A DNA stretch of 64,000 nucleotides from Oscheius dolichura (lineage: Eukaryota; Nematoda; Chromadorea; Rhabditida; Rhabditidae): positions 10,540,001 through 10,604,000 of the forward strand of contig OW051492.1 in the NCBI GenBank assembly GCA_932521035.1. The letters are read 5' to 3'. Shown here piece by piece: positions 21,694 through 32,374 of the stretch. Position 1 is the stretch's first letter. Each line of letters starts with the position of its first letter. Under the pieces are notes generated by a model. The model made no database searches. It was not told the DNA's origin and saw only the letters and a program-made list of their open reading frames with translations. A program made the translations under genes and the position numbers.

Positions 21694-23558
21694 TCAGAAA
21701 ATCGAATAAAAATGAGCTCTTGTGTCGTTTTTACCCTGGGAGAGGGGCCACAGTCTAGCAAAAAATGGGAATAAAAGCAAAAACGGAGTCAGACAATAGT
21801 TGATTTATGTATTTTCCTGGTTCCTCCGATTTCCTCCGTCCTCTACCTAATCCCAGTCCATTCTTTCCGTTCCTTCCGTCTGCTTCCTTATAGTCCTAAT
21901 CAGTGACGGCCGTCTAAATGACCTTACTCATTTGCAACTGCTTATGGAATGGGTTCATTCCTTTCCAATTTTCCATCTTTTTCTTTCTGAAAGGTCACAG
22001 TTTTCTCCACCAAAGGAATGGAACTTTGTCGAGACTAATCTCCACCGCAAAGTGCAGTATTCTCTTCGAGGAACGGACAGACAAAATGTCGGACAAAAAG
22101 TGACATGCTTGCAAATTGGTTCTGATCAGTGAAATGAAAGAGAGCCTCTGCTTTATTATTACCCCCATTCAGTCAAGTGACCATGCTGTTTTCTTTATAT
22201 TACCCATTGTATTAGAGATAGTATGAGGGTTATATCCCTATACAGTTTAAGACACCAACCATCAATGTCTGATCAAATCAACACAAATCACAGGAGGAGA
22301 GAGTCTAATTGCCTTTCTCATTGCAGAAGATCTTCTAAAGACCAGACGCTGTTGTCATCTTCACAATAAATTTTACCCTCTGTTCCGTAGCCCTGTCCTC
22401 AAGATACAAACCGCAATAGGGCAGACACTAATTCCTATCCTTTACCGAACCGTGCCGAGCAGTGAAATTACTGTTTACAGGCCCACAGTCCTGTGTGGAT
22501 AACATCGGAAAGCCCCCTTTCTCACAAAGAACAGCTGTGGCTGTGAACGTAACTAGTCCCCGGTCTAATTCCTGGAACAGTGACAGTGGAACTGTTATCC
22601 AAAACTTCTTGGTGCCCCCGTTCCTTGTAGATACACCCACAACCTCGTAATTACCGAGAATCCAAAAAAAAACCTCTAGTACTTCTTGTAAAGAAAGAGG
22701 AGGAAGTCGTCTTTCATCCCCTTTGTGGTCACGTTTCCCCGTCTAACATGTAGGAAACGGGTCCAATTTCCTTTCATAATTGAGCCAATCTCCTCTCTTC
22801 ATCTTTTTGGTCGGAGAAGGATTAGCCCTTTCGTTCCGCTTCTTTTCGTCTCGGCTTATCCCTATTTCTCAAAAAATACGAAGACGAGTTAGCAGCCGTC
22901 CCTCGTACATGATCCAGCCATCTTCTCCATCTAAAAATATCCTCCTCTGCCCTTTCTCGTTGTCGGAAGTTGTTCTCCCCAGTCGGTTGTCGTTCTCCTT
23001 GGAAACATTCCAGCAGGCAACAAAAATATTTTGTTCTAATTTTCTCGGAAAAGCCGCAAGGTCCATCCTTGCTCATTTGATGGCTGCTAATTGCCCCCTC
23101 TGTACATTATTATCCGGAGGCAAAATGCAATCTCTGCTGCCATGAACGCTACCAATTTTTCTAATTAATCAAGGACGGGCGACGGCGGCTGGAGGGAGAT
23201 CGCCCAGTTCATCCAATCCAACAACATAACTATTAGTATTGTGTCCTGGTCTTGTTAGTAGCCAATTCAGAAAAATACAGGAGGAAAAACCTCATCATAT
23301 GAGGAAAAGAAAGTGAATAGGAGAAAAACTTCTGTCTCTATTGAAAGAAAAAGTTCCTCCCTGGTTTCATCATCCCCTTCCGCACATTTTTTTACAGTTG
23401 TATACTTAAATTTATTCTTATCTGCTTTTCAAAAGCAAATAAACGGAGAAAATGAGCCCATTCAATACTGCAAGCCCTTTGTTTGCTACAGTATCCCTAA
23501 ATTGGCTCGAAATTCCTTTCTAGACTCTCTGGAAAGTAAATTGACCCCAAATTCAAAG

Positions 23559-23665
23559 CGCCACAGTTAGACAGCCGACACGGCGTGTGAACTGTGGCCT
23601 TTCACCCGGACCACAGCTAAACGCCGCAGTTCACACGCCGTGTCGGCTGTCTAACTGTGGCGCTC
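23559..23665. repeat. Palindromic MITE, family B (near-perfect)
   Basis: The left arm GCGCCACAGTTAGACAGCCG plus ACACGGCGTGTGAACTGTGG has a matching right arm ending GTGTCGGCTGTCTAACTGTG. This is the best-preserved copy in the window. Confidence 0.9.
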
Positions 23666-24228
23666 AAATTTCTCACTCTCCAGCTGCAAAACAACGAATT
23701 CCCATCTCACTGTCCTTTTTTTAGAACAACAATACTAAAATGGGTGGGAGTTTACTAGGAATTATAGAGAGAGACGTAAATAAACAAGTGACACTGCTCA
23801 AGTTTCTTTAAATTGCGGAAATTACTGGTCTTCTGTCTTCTTCATTTCCTTTCCAGACACAAAATAAACAAAGCGAGGGGGAGGGGGGCTGCCATTCAAT
23901 AGGAGCGGTGTGTATAGTATAATGAATTGCCCTCTCCCTAAAATTGCAATTTGATTTTCTGCCATCTAATCAACCCGTCTGGTGTAAGCATAGCCTCTGT
24001 CACACACAATCCGCTCCTCCTCTTCGAAACAGTGAACAGGCCAAGAAAATTAGGTCTCTTTCATCTCGGGGATACTATCATGTGTTGCCCATCTCCTCCT
24101 ACCTCCATTGTGTCAGCAATTTTTGTGATTTCTGCTGCATAAATATCTGTGGCAAATTGGCGAAGAGATCGTCTTGGTGATTGAACCTTTCCTCTTCTTT
24201 TACTCTTGTCAGCCGTCTTCTCTCCGGG

Positions 24229-24307
24229 TGCTCGCACCCGTACAGTCTCGGCAGCTGGAAGCCGAGTAACTTTCATGACTGTCCGGCGCGCTGCCGAGAT
24301 TTTACGG
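24229..24307. repeat. Palindromic MITE, family A
   Basis: The arms are GCACCCGTACAGTCTCGGCAGC and GCTGCCGAGATTTTACGG. It lies just upstream of the serpentine receptor gene, within 50 bp of its probable trans-splice acceptor. Confidence 0.8.
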
Positions 24308-24354
24308 CGTCTCCTTTTCCTTGTTACAGTAACCCCTGCTTTCAGAAGAGAAAG

Positions 24355-25696
24355 ATGAACTGCAGTTATACGAAACCCTACAGTTATGCCGAATTCTTCA
24401 TCCCCTTCACTTATGGAATCCTGTCCATCCTCCTCTACATTGTCCTGATTATTTTAATAGTCAAGAAGAAGAAACTCCACCAGCCGTTCTACTACTACTT
24501 TATATTCCTCTCCATCATGGTAAGAGAACCATAAATTAATCTACAGTAATCCTTTCCAGAATACCATCCTCTGGATAGATTTCTTCATCCTCAATAGGGT
24601 TAACCGTCTGCCTGTAAGTTTCCCGCTCTTCTACAGTAATCCCTGTTCAGTTCCTCTGCTCAAGTATTCTCTCTACCTTTGAAGAGAGTTCCTCCTTTCT
24701 GAATATTACTGTCATAGTTTTTACCGTAACCTCAGTCAGCCAGTTGCTGGTCATGATGTTGATCTCTGCTACGCGCTTCTTCGCGGTTAAATGGCCTACC
24801 AAATCTGTGGGTTACTGTAAAATCTCTGCTTATACAAAATACAGATCCTACCCTCTCCCATGAAGTCCATCCTGATTATTCTGGTCATTTCTCTTTTTGT
24901 CTCCTTGACTGCCTTCTCTTGGACGGCGCAATTCATTCCAGGACCTGATGGATATCCCCTGTTTAAAGCCAATTCCGGATGGCCGAATGTGAGTTCTCTC
25001 CTCCTTTAATTAATCCAAAAATGGATTCAGATCGCTCCAGTTTATATCATCAGTCCTATTGGAGCAGTGTGTACAGTATTCGTTCCCTGTTCTACGCTGT
25101 ATGCTGTCTGGATATTGATGAAGAGCAAAAAACACAATAGAAACTATGTGGAGATGAAATTATTGATTACCAGCTTCTGCTTCTCGTTCTCTTCTATATG
25201 TCTGTCTGTTTATATGGTGAGTAAGGGAGAATCTGTCCAAAATTTGAAGATTATCACCGCGGCACTGTTTTTTGAGCACCAGTTGTTTTAACCAAAATTC
25301 TACCTGTTTTCCAGCTTTGTAGGGCAACTAGACTATCTGTAGATCAAGATTAACCAGTTTAAAGTGTTTTAGACCTTTAAAATACCATAAAATGCCCTAA
25401 TTTCGCGCCATTTTCCTTTCAAATAGGGGTTTATTCCCGCCAAAGCCCATATTCATGCGTTTCCTCTTCAGATTGGTATCTTCCTTGGCCGTTATGTTCT
25501 CCAAAACGAAGAAATAGCGGCGTCTTTTAATAGTGTCAAAGGTATCTTCCTCTCCTTCCAAAATGATGTCCTTCTTTTAGAAATAATGCTGGATCTGGCT
25601 ACACTCCCCGCCGGCTGGCTGCTGCTCCTAACAAATCGAGATATTCGTAATTTTTGCAAGAAGAAGAAATTTCTCTCTTCTCAATCAACCTTCTGA
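24355..25696 (+). CDS. Seven-transmembrane serpentine receptor (nematode chemoreceptor type)
   Basis: This is an integral membrane protein of the nematode serpentine receptor superfamily, probably chemosensory. It opens MNCSYTKPYSYAEFFIPFTY, then a first hydrophobic helix (ILSILLYIVLIILIV) and a basic loop KKKKLH. Later segments include FLNITVIVFTVTSVSQLL, a cytoplasmic ISATRFFAVKWP motif at the end of helix 3, SILIILVISLFVSLTAF, VYIISPIGAVCTVFVPCS, a helix ending ICLSVYM, and a last helix LATLPAGWLLLLTN followed by a basic tail. I read about seven exons from 24355 to the TGA at 25694-25696; most introns are short, but one runs from about 25220 to 25470. A TTTCAG acceptor ends at 24344, 10 bases before the ATG, suggesting trans-splicing. 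Ligand and exact subfamily (Srg- or Srv-like) are not determinable here. Confidence 0.85.
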
Positions 25697-25782
25697 CTAT
25701 GTTAGAAAGAAGAGATCTATGCATATGAATTGATTTATTACACCAGGGTCTTATTAAATATTTGCATCAGTCGGATTAGAGT

Positions 25783-26887
25783 TTAGATGCCAGTGGGGAA
25801 GCCATTCCCGCCAAGACCAGGAGTAGGGCTGGGAATAGCAGGGATGGGAGTGATGGAGGGTATTTCACTGCCGGTTGGAAGGCTGGGAAGGATAGGAGTA
25901 ACAGAGCCGAGTCCGGGGAGACTGGGAGTGACGGAGCTGATGGGCAGACCAGAAACTGGAGGCAGAGAGCCGGTTCCATTGAGAGCGCCCTGAAAAATTG
26001 AATGGATTTTTGGCTACTGTAATCCATAAAATAGAGGAACCTGATCTACTGTCTATTTCTTTGCCAATCGTCTCGGGACCCTGGAGGCTACAGGATACGG
26101 TAACTTACAGCCAAGTCGCTGAGAATCTGCTGGACTACGGTAACTTCCTGCTGAGTCAAATTTCCAATAACTCCAAGTATTCCAGTCAACTGATCAGTAG
26201 GAGAGAGGTTCCCGAAGAGGGGGCTGGTAATCAGAGCGAGGAGAGCTTTGACAGCCTGTTGGACGGGAGGAACAGCTCCTTGCAGGTCATTCAGAACCTT
26301 CTCAACCGCCTGGACCAGGTTTCTAACCAAGTTCTGAAGAATATTTTATGGAAAAGAGAGAAAGTTCAACCTGTACAGGTGCCGGAAGAGTGGAGATGAT
26401 CTGCTGAACCATGGAGTCATTGAGGAGACCGGAGAGGAGCCCGTTGATGAGGACATCAACTGCTTGGAGGCCTTGCTGTACAATTTGGAGGACTTCATTG
26501 ACTACGACTCCAACGTCGTTGAGGATTTGCTAAAGGGGAAATTTAAATATTAGGCGGAGAATGGCCCACCCCGAGGATTCCTCCAAGATTTCCTAGAAGG
26601 CCGCCGACGAGGGGAAGGCCGTCAAGATCTCCGGAAGTGGAGTTACCACCAGCGGGGATGAGGGGATGAGAGTGCCAAGGGAGAGGCGTCTGCTGTCCTC
26701 CATTGCTTCCAGGGAATGGGAAACCACTTCCCGGAGTGGATGGCAATTTCTGACCGCCATTACTACCCGGAAAGGGAAAGCCGCTACCCGGAGAAGTAGG
26801 CGGCCGGGCTCCTCCCTGACCACCAGGGAAGGAGATCTGGGCAGAGACTAGGACAGCGAAGGTGGAGAAGATAAGGACACGAATCAT
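25783..26887 (-). CDS. Secreted Gly/Pro-rich protein with helical C-terminal domain (paralogue 1)
   Basis: I do not recognise a named family. The signal peptide is MIRVLIFSTFAVLVSAQ. The mature part begins with repeated GSGFPFPGSNGGQ units, then a Gly/Leu segment (GGLLGNLGGILG). Next come amphipathic helical stretches (QILNDVGVVVNEVLQIVQQG, NLVQAVEKVLNDLQGAVPP) and a Pro/Ser/Leu-rich tail ending GNGFPTGI. Exons are about 26887-26570, 26529-26380, 26341-26111 and 25991-25783, joined in phase by introns of 37-120 bp. A TATAAAAA box lies near 26977-26984. The gene at 28605-30099 has the same signal, repeat, helix and tail order, so the two are paralogues. An extracellular, surface or eggshell role is only a guess from composition. 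Confidence 0.8.
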
Positions 26888-26999
26888 CTGAAGAGGCTTT
26901 TCCAAAGGATACTGTAGAAATCTTACCATTAAAAGAAGGGAAGACGAGTGGATGCCTCTCTTCTCCAGTCCACCGCTTTTTATACCACCATAACTAGTC

Positions 27000-27870
27000 T
27001 GTGTTAGTTCATTTTTATGCTAATTTCCCGATGAAATCATTCAAAAAACAACAGTGGTTCAACGAAACGGGGTCTCTCCGAGGAGCAGAGCTCACAACGG
27101 AGTTATTATTGTCGTTGATAGATGGGTCATAACACTGTTCTAGTCCCGCTGTTTTGATCCCATTTTGAGATCACCCCCGATGTGTTTCTCTGTCTGTTTC
27201 TGTTCACCTGCTTGCATAATCCATTTTGGGATCATTTTGTGGTGCTCTCTCAGTCTCGAAAAACAGGACACACCGCGATTCCAGCAGAAAATTCCAAGGA
27301 TTCTTTGTTAGACAAACGGGTGGATGGATACGGTATAGGCTAATGAACAATCCTGTGGAAATTATGGAAGAGTGGCGCAATGGAATCTAAGCCGGTGGAA
27401 AGGATGACCGCCCCTGGTTCAGATTCCCACAAAAATGGAGCGGCGTCTAGCGGATCGCCTCCGCCAAATGGTGAGCTAGCGTGATGCTTGCTTATTAATT
27501 CAGGGCCCACGTCAGTATGTGACACTGACAAATGAGGACGCCACACATTTCAATCTGCAGCCATGGACACTGAAAATGAAGTTTAGTCTCCCTGTTGCTC
27601 AGGCCTTTCCCATGTCATGCTGCAGACTCTTCTAATTTCTGTTCTCTTCCCTCTAATTATGGCTCAACCTCGTTTGTCCAGTTCTTTGCTCATTTTAACA
27701 TCTAATTTTTAAGTAATAATGTTATATGATTCGTTTCAAAAGGGATAGACGATCAGGGTTCGATATCAGCAAGAAATGTAAGGAAAAGAAGGCTAGCTTA
27801 CTTTATTTAGCATCTGCTTATACCTTCTAATCGGCGACAATGAAACAGCTCTTTTTAAGGCTTCTGTTGT
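27000..27870. other. Intergenic region
   Basis: I see no supported gene. It holds the upstream side of the minus-strand paralogue 1 and AT-rich sequence before the small cysteine-rich gene. Confidence 0.4.
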
Positions 27871-27878
27871 AAACTTTA

Positions 27879-28395
27879 ATGTTATTTCTGTACTTAGCGT
27901 TTTGTAGGGAATTCAAAAACCTGGTTTCGCCAACGGGAGCAGCGCATTTGACGATAGGTAGGTCCCATTCATGTCTCGCTGCTGTAGTTCATTTCCAACG
28001 GATAATCCACTTCAAATATGGCGGCGCGTCTCCGCTATGGGACCAGGAAGCTTTCAGACCTGGTCCTGTAGCGGAGAGGTTTTTTTTTGGAATATCCGCT
28101 GGAAATGGACTATAACCATGTTTCAGTGCCTGCGAGGGATCATGTCCTGACGGCAGACAGGAGGGGGACATTTTCATCTATGACAATGGAACACATTGGT
28201 TGGTTAGTACATTGTAACTAGCAGTGTAATTAATTTCTTTAGTACTGGGGAAGCACTTTCAACTGCATCAGATTGGAACCCGTCAGATTCAATGAAATCA
28301 ACAAGACTGAAGTTGGTGCATGTAACCTCGAGATATCTCACAATGTATCCTTGATCGATGTCTGCACTCCTGAACTAAACGATAATTGGATCTAG
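27879..28395 (+). CDS. Small secreted-type cysteine-rich protein
   Basis: I do not recognise the family. A first exon from ATG 27879 (MLFLYLAFC...) is spliced near 27960. A family C MITE fills most of the intron. The second exon begins after TTTCAG near 28123 and reads SACEGSCPDGRQEGDIFIYD. A third exon begins at 28243 (YWGSTFNCIRLEPV) and ends EVGACNLEISH...DVCTPELNDNWI with TAG at 28393-28395. An AATAAAT follows immediately. At least five cysteines and two N-glycosylation-like sites (NGTHW, NKT) fit an extracellular protein. The first exon is weak as a signal peptide and may be wrong; the last two exons are well supported by matching phases. Confidence 0.55.
27982..28116. repeat. Palindromic MITE, family C, in an intron
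   Basis: The outer arms are GTTCATTTCCAACGGATAAT and ATATCCGCTGGAAATGGACT. The inner arms are GGCGCGTCTCCGCTATGGGA and TGGTCCTGTAGCGGAGAGG. It lies in the first intron of the small cysteine-rich gene. Confidence 0.85.
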
Positions 28396-28604
28396 ACGAA
28401 TAAATACTTTCTATCGTTTATTTACACTTTTTGAAGAATCATTAAAGCTGCCTATTTGCCCTATCCACCGCCGTCTCCTCCTTGATCAAGTTTCTGTCAC
28501 GGTTCTTTTTTTCATCGTAAGACCCTTTTGCAGAATGTGGAATGTTTATTTACACAATTGAGTACATATTCCAGAAATTAGAATGGATTAGAATTGGAGC
28601 GCGT

Positions 28605-30099
28605 TTACTTCTTTCCTCCGAAGGGGTTGTTGTTATTGTTGTTGTTTCCCAAATTGACGTTGGGGTTAACATTGATGTTTCCGAGGTTAATCTGCTGCTG
28701 AAAATATACCAGATTCCTAATATTTCTCCAAATAAGACTTACGCCAACTTGGTTGAGAAGGTTAGCAGCAATTTGGAGGTTCTGCTGGTTCAATCGGCTG
28801 AGGATGCCCTGGATCTGGGTCTGCTGCTGTTGAGCGGGCAGTTGACGGAACTGCTGGCCGAAGGGAAGGGCCAGGACCTGGGTAACGGCCTGTTGGACCT
28901 CGGTGGGCTGTCCGATCAGAGATTGGGAGAGGTTGACCAGGGTCATAGCCAGCTGGTTGACGGTGCTCTGAAAATTGGGAATTATTTAAATTTCACCACA
29001 TTGGATTTTAATCAATTTAGGCTTAAAAAATTCGCCTTTTTCTGCTGATCACGAGACACTAAATAATTTTCCAGAAAAATATGAAAACTCAAAAGTGGAC
29101 GAATATTTTCCAACACGCGCGCTTAAATGACGGTCTCCTGGGCGGGAATCCCAAATTTTGAACTCCTACCGTACAACTGATGTATTTTTGTCATTTTTAC
29201 CATTTTCTGCCGATTTTTTCCGCGTTTTTGTTTCAAATCTCGATACTATAACTCTACCTGGAGAGTTTGAGGAAGGCTGTTGACGATCTGTTGGATCAGG
29301 GGCTGTTTCTGGGCCCATGGAAGTTGAGGGTTCAGGAGCTGGTTAACCAATTGGCTGAGGTCTTGGTTAACTCCCTGGAGGAGGTGGGAAACCTGCTGGA
29401 CGATGTTGTTCACAGTCGAGAGGACTTGCTAAAGAGCCCATAATTTTTTATCCTACTGTAACTATAAAATACCTGGAGGAGGCTGCTGAGGGTTCCGGTC
29501 ACTCCGCCAAGAAGGCCTTGGTTACCCAAAAGTCCCTGGTTGCCGAATAGTCCTCCCTGTTGCTGCTGTCCATAAGGGTACTGCTGTTGTCCTTGGCTAC
29601 CATAGGGGAACTGCTGCTGGTAGGGGTAACCGATACCGAATTGTCCTTGGTTTTGTCCGAACTGTCCTTGTCCCTGGTTTCCCCACTGTCCCTGATTTCC
29701 ATAGGGGTTGTAAGGCTGCTGGGGGTAGGGCTGCTGTCCCCATGGGGGAATCACGGGTCCAGGTCCCATTGGGATTGAGCCAGTACCGCCGAAGGGTATC
29801 TGCTGGCCGGGGTAGGGGATCTGCTGGCCAAAGAAGCCTCCTTGCTGTTGTCCATAGGGGTATTGCTGTCCTGGGAAGCCTCCCTGCTGGTTACCATAGG
29901 GGTATTGCTGCTGCTGACCGGGGTAGGGGTACTGCTGTTGCTGCTGACCGCCGAAACCTTGCTGCGAGCCAGGGAACTGTTGCTGCTGTCCTGCGAAGCC
30001 TTGTTGAGAGTTGGGGAACTGTTGCTGGCTGGGAATTGGAACCGCAGCCACCAACTGGGCTGAAGCCACAAGGGCGAGTAGACAAATGGAAGAATGCAT
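28605..30099 (-). CDS. Secreted Gln/Gly/Tyr-rich protein with helical C-terminal domain (paralogue 2)
   Basis: I do not recognise a named family. The signal peptide is MHSSICLLALVASAQLVAAV. Exon 1 (30099-29473) encodes roughly 170 residues of low-complexity Q/G/P/Y repeats such as QQQQYPYGNQQGGFPGQQ, a prion-like composition, and ends in NQGLLGGVTGTLSSLLQ. Exon 2 (29428-29258) reads QVLSTVNNIVQQVSHLLQGV; exon 3 (28967-28743) reads STVNQLAMTLVNLSQSLI; exon 4 (28697-28605) ends NNNNNNNPFGGKK. The last three exons are amphipathic and parallel those of paralogue 1. TATAAAAG lies at 30151-30158, about 50 bases upstream of the ATG. It could be an extracellular matrix, cuticle, eggshell or glue-like protein, inferred only from composition. 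Confidence 0.82.
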
Positions 30100-30150
30100 G
30101 AAGAGAAGAGGAGCTGCTAGATGAGCTTGTCTCTCTCACCGGAGCGGGAG

Positions 30151-30158
30151 CTTTTATA
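30151..30158 (-). promoter_or_regulatory. TATA box of paralogue 2
   Basis: TATAAAAG on the minus strand, about 50 bases upstream of the ATG at 30099, in a normal position for a core promoter with a short leader. Confidence 0.55.
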
Positions 30159-30560
30159 CCCAATCCTGGTGATCCAATTGGATGAATAACAAAAATATAA
30201 CAGTCCCGGGAAAAATAAGAATGACTTCATTAGTGCAAATACAGGTGACAGAGCATAACAGCTTTTTTGGGGGAGAATAGAGCCGAGCCTGTAGCAGATG
30301 TCATGTTTGACCAGGATCATTGTCTCATATTGTCTGCCGCCCCGTTATTTGGCTGGGATTTTCAACGGGAAAATAATAGAAGGAAAGAGCTATCAAAGAG
30401 CAGGGACAACCTGGCTTTATCCTCCTTCTAGCTTGGATATCCACGACTGGGAAACATCTTTGAGGGCGATCGGTTCGGAAATCCCAAATGGTGGGAAGAA
30501 GTGTGGTTTTTAATCAGTTTGTGGAAAATTAATTGATAGAAAGGGAACAGGGTGAAAGAG

Positions 30561-30568
30561 TATAAAAA
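30561..30568 (+). promoter_or_regulatory. TATA box of a cysteine-rich secreted gene
   Basis: TATAAAAA lies about 70 bases upstream of the ATG at 30638. The tandem copy at 31756 has TATAAAAC near 31727. Confidence 0.5.
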
Positions 30569-30637
30569 TGCCCCATTAAAACTCTATAGGCCTTTATTTA
30601 CAGCACCTTCAACAGAGTGCAACCTTCCTTTAGAGAT

Positions 30638-31301
30638 ATGCTCCTCGTTTTATTCGTCTTCTTCCTTTTTGGAGAACTGACCTCCGGCTGCAGAAGAGCC
30701 ACTCCGGCACCCGAAGGTAGCCACTCACCTTTTATAGTCCATTTCCAACTTATATTCCACGGATTCAAATTTGGCGGCGCGTCTTCTCCGCTATGGGACC
30801 AGATTTGAAAGCTTCCAGGTCCCATGGAGAGGTTTTCCCGAGAAATATCCATTGGAAATGGACTATATACAAAGTGGAAATACCATATTTTAGGATGCGT
30901 GTGCCCTAAGATCGAGCAGAGTTCAGTTGTACGTACAAATGATAACATTGTGGGAAATTTAACAATCGAAGAAAGTTTGGACTCCTCAGGGTGCTCATCT
31001 ATGACACTGCAGTGTAGGTGTCCTGAAACGCGTCCAGCATGGATTGATGGGGTAAAAGATTCCTAGAGAGTGAGGGAAAAAACAAATTCTGGCCCCTTAG
31101 AACTGCACCTGGAATCTGGCATTCGCCTGTGGCTATACTGAAGTATCGACTGGCCCTGACTTTCCCATAAAATGTATAAACGGCCAGTGGATTGATGCCA
31201 ACGCCAACGAGCCAACCATTATCTATTGTGAATGTTCGGAAGCTTTTGATGACGTGGCCAAGTGTGAGGAATGGGTCGGATCGCTCATTAACGATAAATG
31301 A
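30638..31301 (+). CDS. Secreted cysteine-rich protein, tandem copy 1 (C6-like)
   Basis: Signal peptide MLLVLFVFFLFGELTSG, then GCVCPKIEQSS, GNLTIEESLDSSGCSSMTL, QCRCPETRPAWIDG, NCTWNLAFACGYTE, FPIKCINGQWID and a C-terminal YCECSEAFDDVAKCEEWVG. Exons are 30638-30716, 30894-31051 and 31101-31301. The spacing of DSSGC, the two central cysteines and KCINGQW resembles the nematode C6 (DUF281) domain of secreted or surface proteins; that assignment is from memory. The first intron carries a family C MITE. The gene at 31756 is a close tandem copy with the same exon phases and near-identical third exon. Confidence 0.82.
30734..30870. repeat. Palindromic MITE, family C, in intron 1
   Basis: The outer arms are TATAGTCCATTTCCAACTTA and ATCCATTGGAAATGGACTAT. 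The inner arms are around TCTCCGCTATGGGACCAG and CCAGGTCCCATGGAGAGG. Confidence 0.85.
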
Positions 31302-31495
31302 ATGGAAAAAAATAAACTGCATTTTTCTTTCACTTTCTATTTGGCGGTTCCGTTGTGGCATTCCAAGCGCTTGATAGCGGATAAATGGTGAGAAAATTAG
31401 GTATCTTGTTAAATAAAACAGGGGGAGAATGGTGGGAAGCAGGCAGAATATGTAATTGGAAAAGAATTGATCCAAAAATGGAAGAAGAAACATAG

Positions 31496-31632
31496 TTATA
31501 GTCCGTTTCCAATGGGCATTCCACGGAATAACCTCTCCGCTACGGGACCAGGACGCGTTCAAACCTGGTCCCGTAGCGGAGATGCGCCGCCAAATTTGAA
31601 TCCCCTGAGTATCCGTTGGAAATGGACTATAG
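31496..31632. repeat. Palindromic MITE, family C, between tandem genes
   Basis: The outer arms are TATAGTCCGTTTCCAATGGG and ATCCGTTGGAAATGGACTAT. The asymmetric inner part (with GCGCCGCCAAATTTGAATCC) is flipped relative to the copy at 30734, so family C inserts in both orientations. Confidence 0.85.
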
Positions 31633-31755
31633 GACTATATTTGCAGCAGTATGAGTACTGTATTTTGATGTACTAAAGACTAAATCCATTCAGGAACCTC
31701 CTCAATTCTTTTCCCACATAGTTTCCATTATAAAACAGAATCTATAGGCCGGGCT

Positions 31756-32374
31756 ATGCTTCTTATTCTCTTCATTTTCCTCCTCTCTGGAGAGCTGGCC
31801 TCCAGCTGCAAAAAAACAACTCCAAACCCCAAAGGTTCTATATTTTTAGCTAATAAATCTAACATAATTTAGGATGCGTATGCCCTAAGATAATAGCAGC
31901 TACAGATCCTATTAGGGATAGTCTTGTAGGGAATTTAACAATCGAAGAAAGGGTGGATTCCTCAGGATGTTCAGCTATGAGGTTGACTTGTAACTGCCCT
32001 GCAGGGGAAGTGTCTCCAACATGGATCGAGGGGGTAAGTGATCATAGTCCATTTCCAATGGATTCAAATTTGGCGGGGCGGCTCCGCTACAGGACCAGGT
32101 TTGAAAGCTTCTTGGTCCCGCAGCGGAGAGGAAATGGAACATTTCTGATCTTTAGAACTACACCGCTTATTTTGCCCACGGCTGTGGTTACGCTGAAGCA
32201 TCGACTAGCCCTGACTTTCCCATAAAATGTATAAACGGCCAGTGGATTGATACCAACGCCAACGAGCCAACAATTATCTATTGTGAATGTTTTAAAGAAG
32301 ACGATATAGATGACCTTAGGAAGTGTCGGGAATGGGTCGATCAGATTAATTCTTTTCTATTGGGAAGAAAATAA
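31756..32374 (+). CDS. Secreted cysteine-rich protein, tandem copy 2 (C6-like)
   Basis: Signal peptide MLLILFIFLLSGELASS, then GCVCPKIIAATD, GNLTIEERVDSSGCSAMRL, CNCPAGEVSPTWIEG, NYTAYFAHGCGYAE, FPIKCINGQWIDTN and YCECFKEDDIDDLRKCREWV. Exons are 31756-31834, 31873-32033 and 32156-32374; all phases match copy 1. Here intron 1 is a compact 38 bp with no MITE, while intron 2 carries a truncated family C MITE, the opposite of copy 1. Mature domains differ more than exon 3, so the pair may be diverging under selection or partly converted. The C6-type assignment is tentative. Confidence 0.82.
32043..32138. repeat. Truncated family C MITE in intron 2
   Basis: It begins CATAGTCCATTTCCAATGG and keeps the inner arms GGCTCCGCTACAGGACCAGG and GGTCCCGCAGCGGAGAGG. 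Part of each outer arm is lost. Confidence 0.75.

Larger units (their letters stand above)
21710..24340. other. Intergenic region
   Basis: I see no gene I can support. A minus-strand open frame at 22428-22650 and its flanks look weakly protein-like (with cysteines), but I found no splice structure or family. A family B MITE lies at 23559-23665 and a family A MITE at 24229-24307. Confidence 0.45.

Noticed and set aside
29742..30101. Plus-strand open frames over the Gln-rich gene
   Set aside because: They are antisense by-products of the Q/G repeat on the minus strand, which has signal peptide, TATA box and phased exons.
30999..31562. 187-residue minus-strand open frame
   Set aside because: It is antisense to exon 3 of the cysteine-rich gene and runs through a family C MITE.
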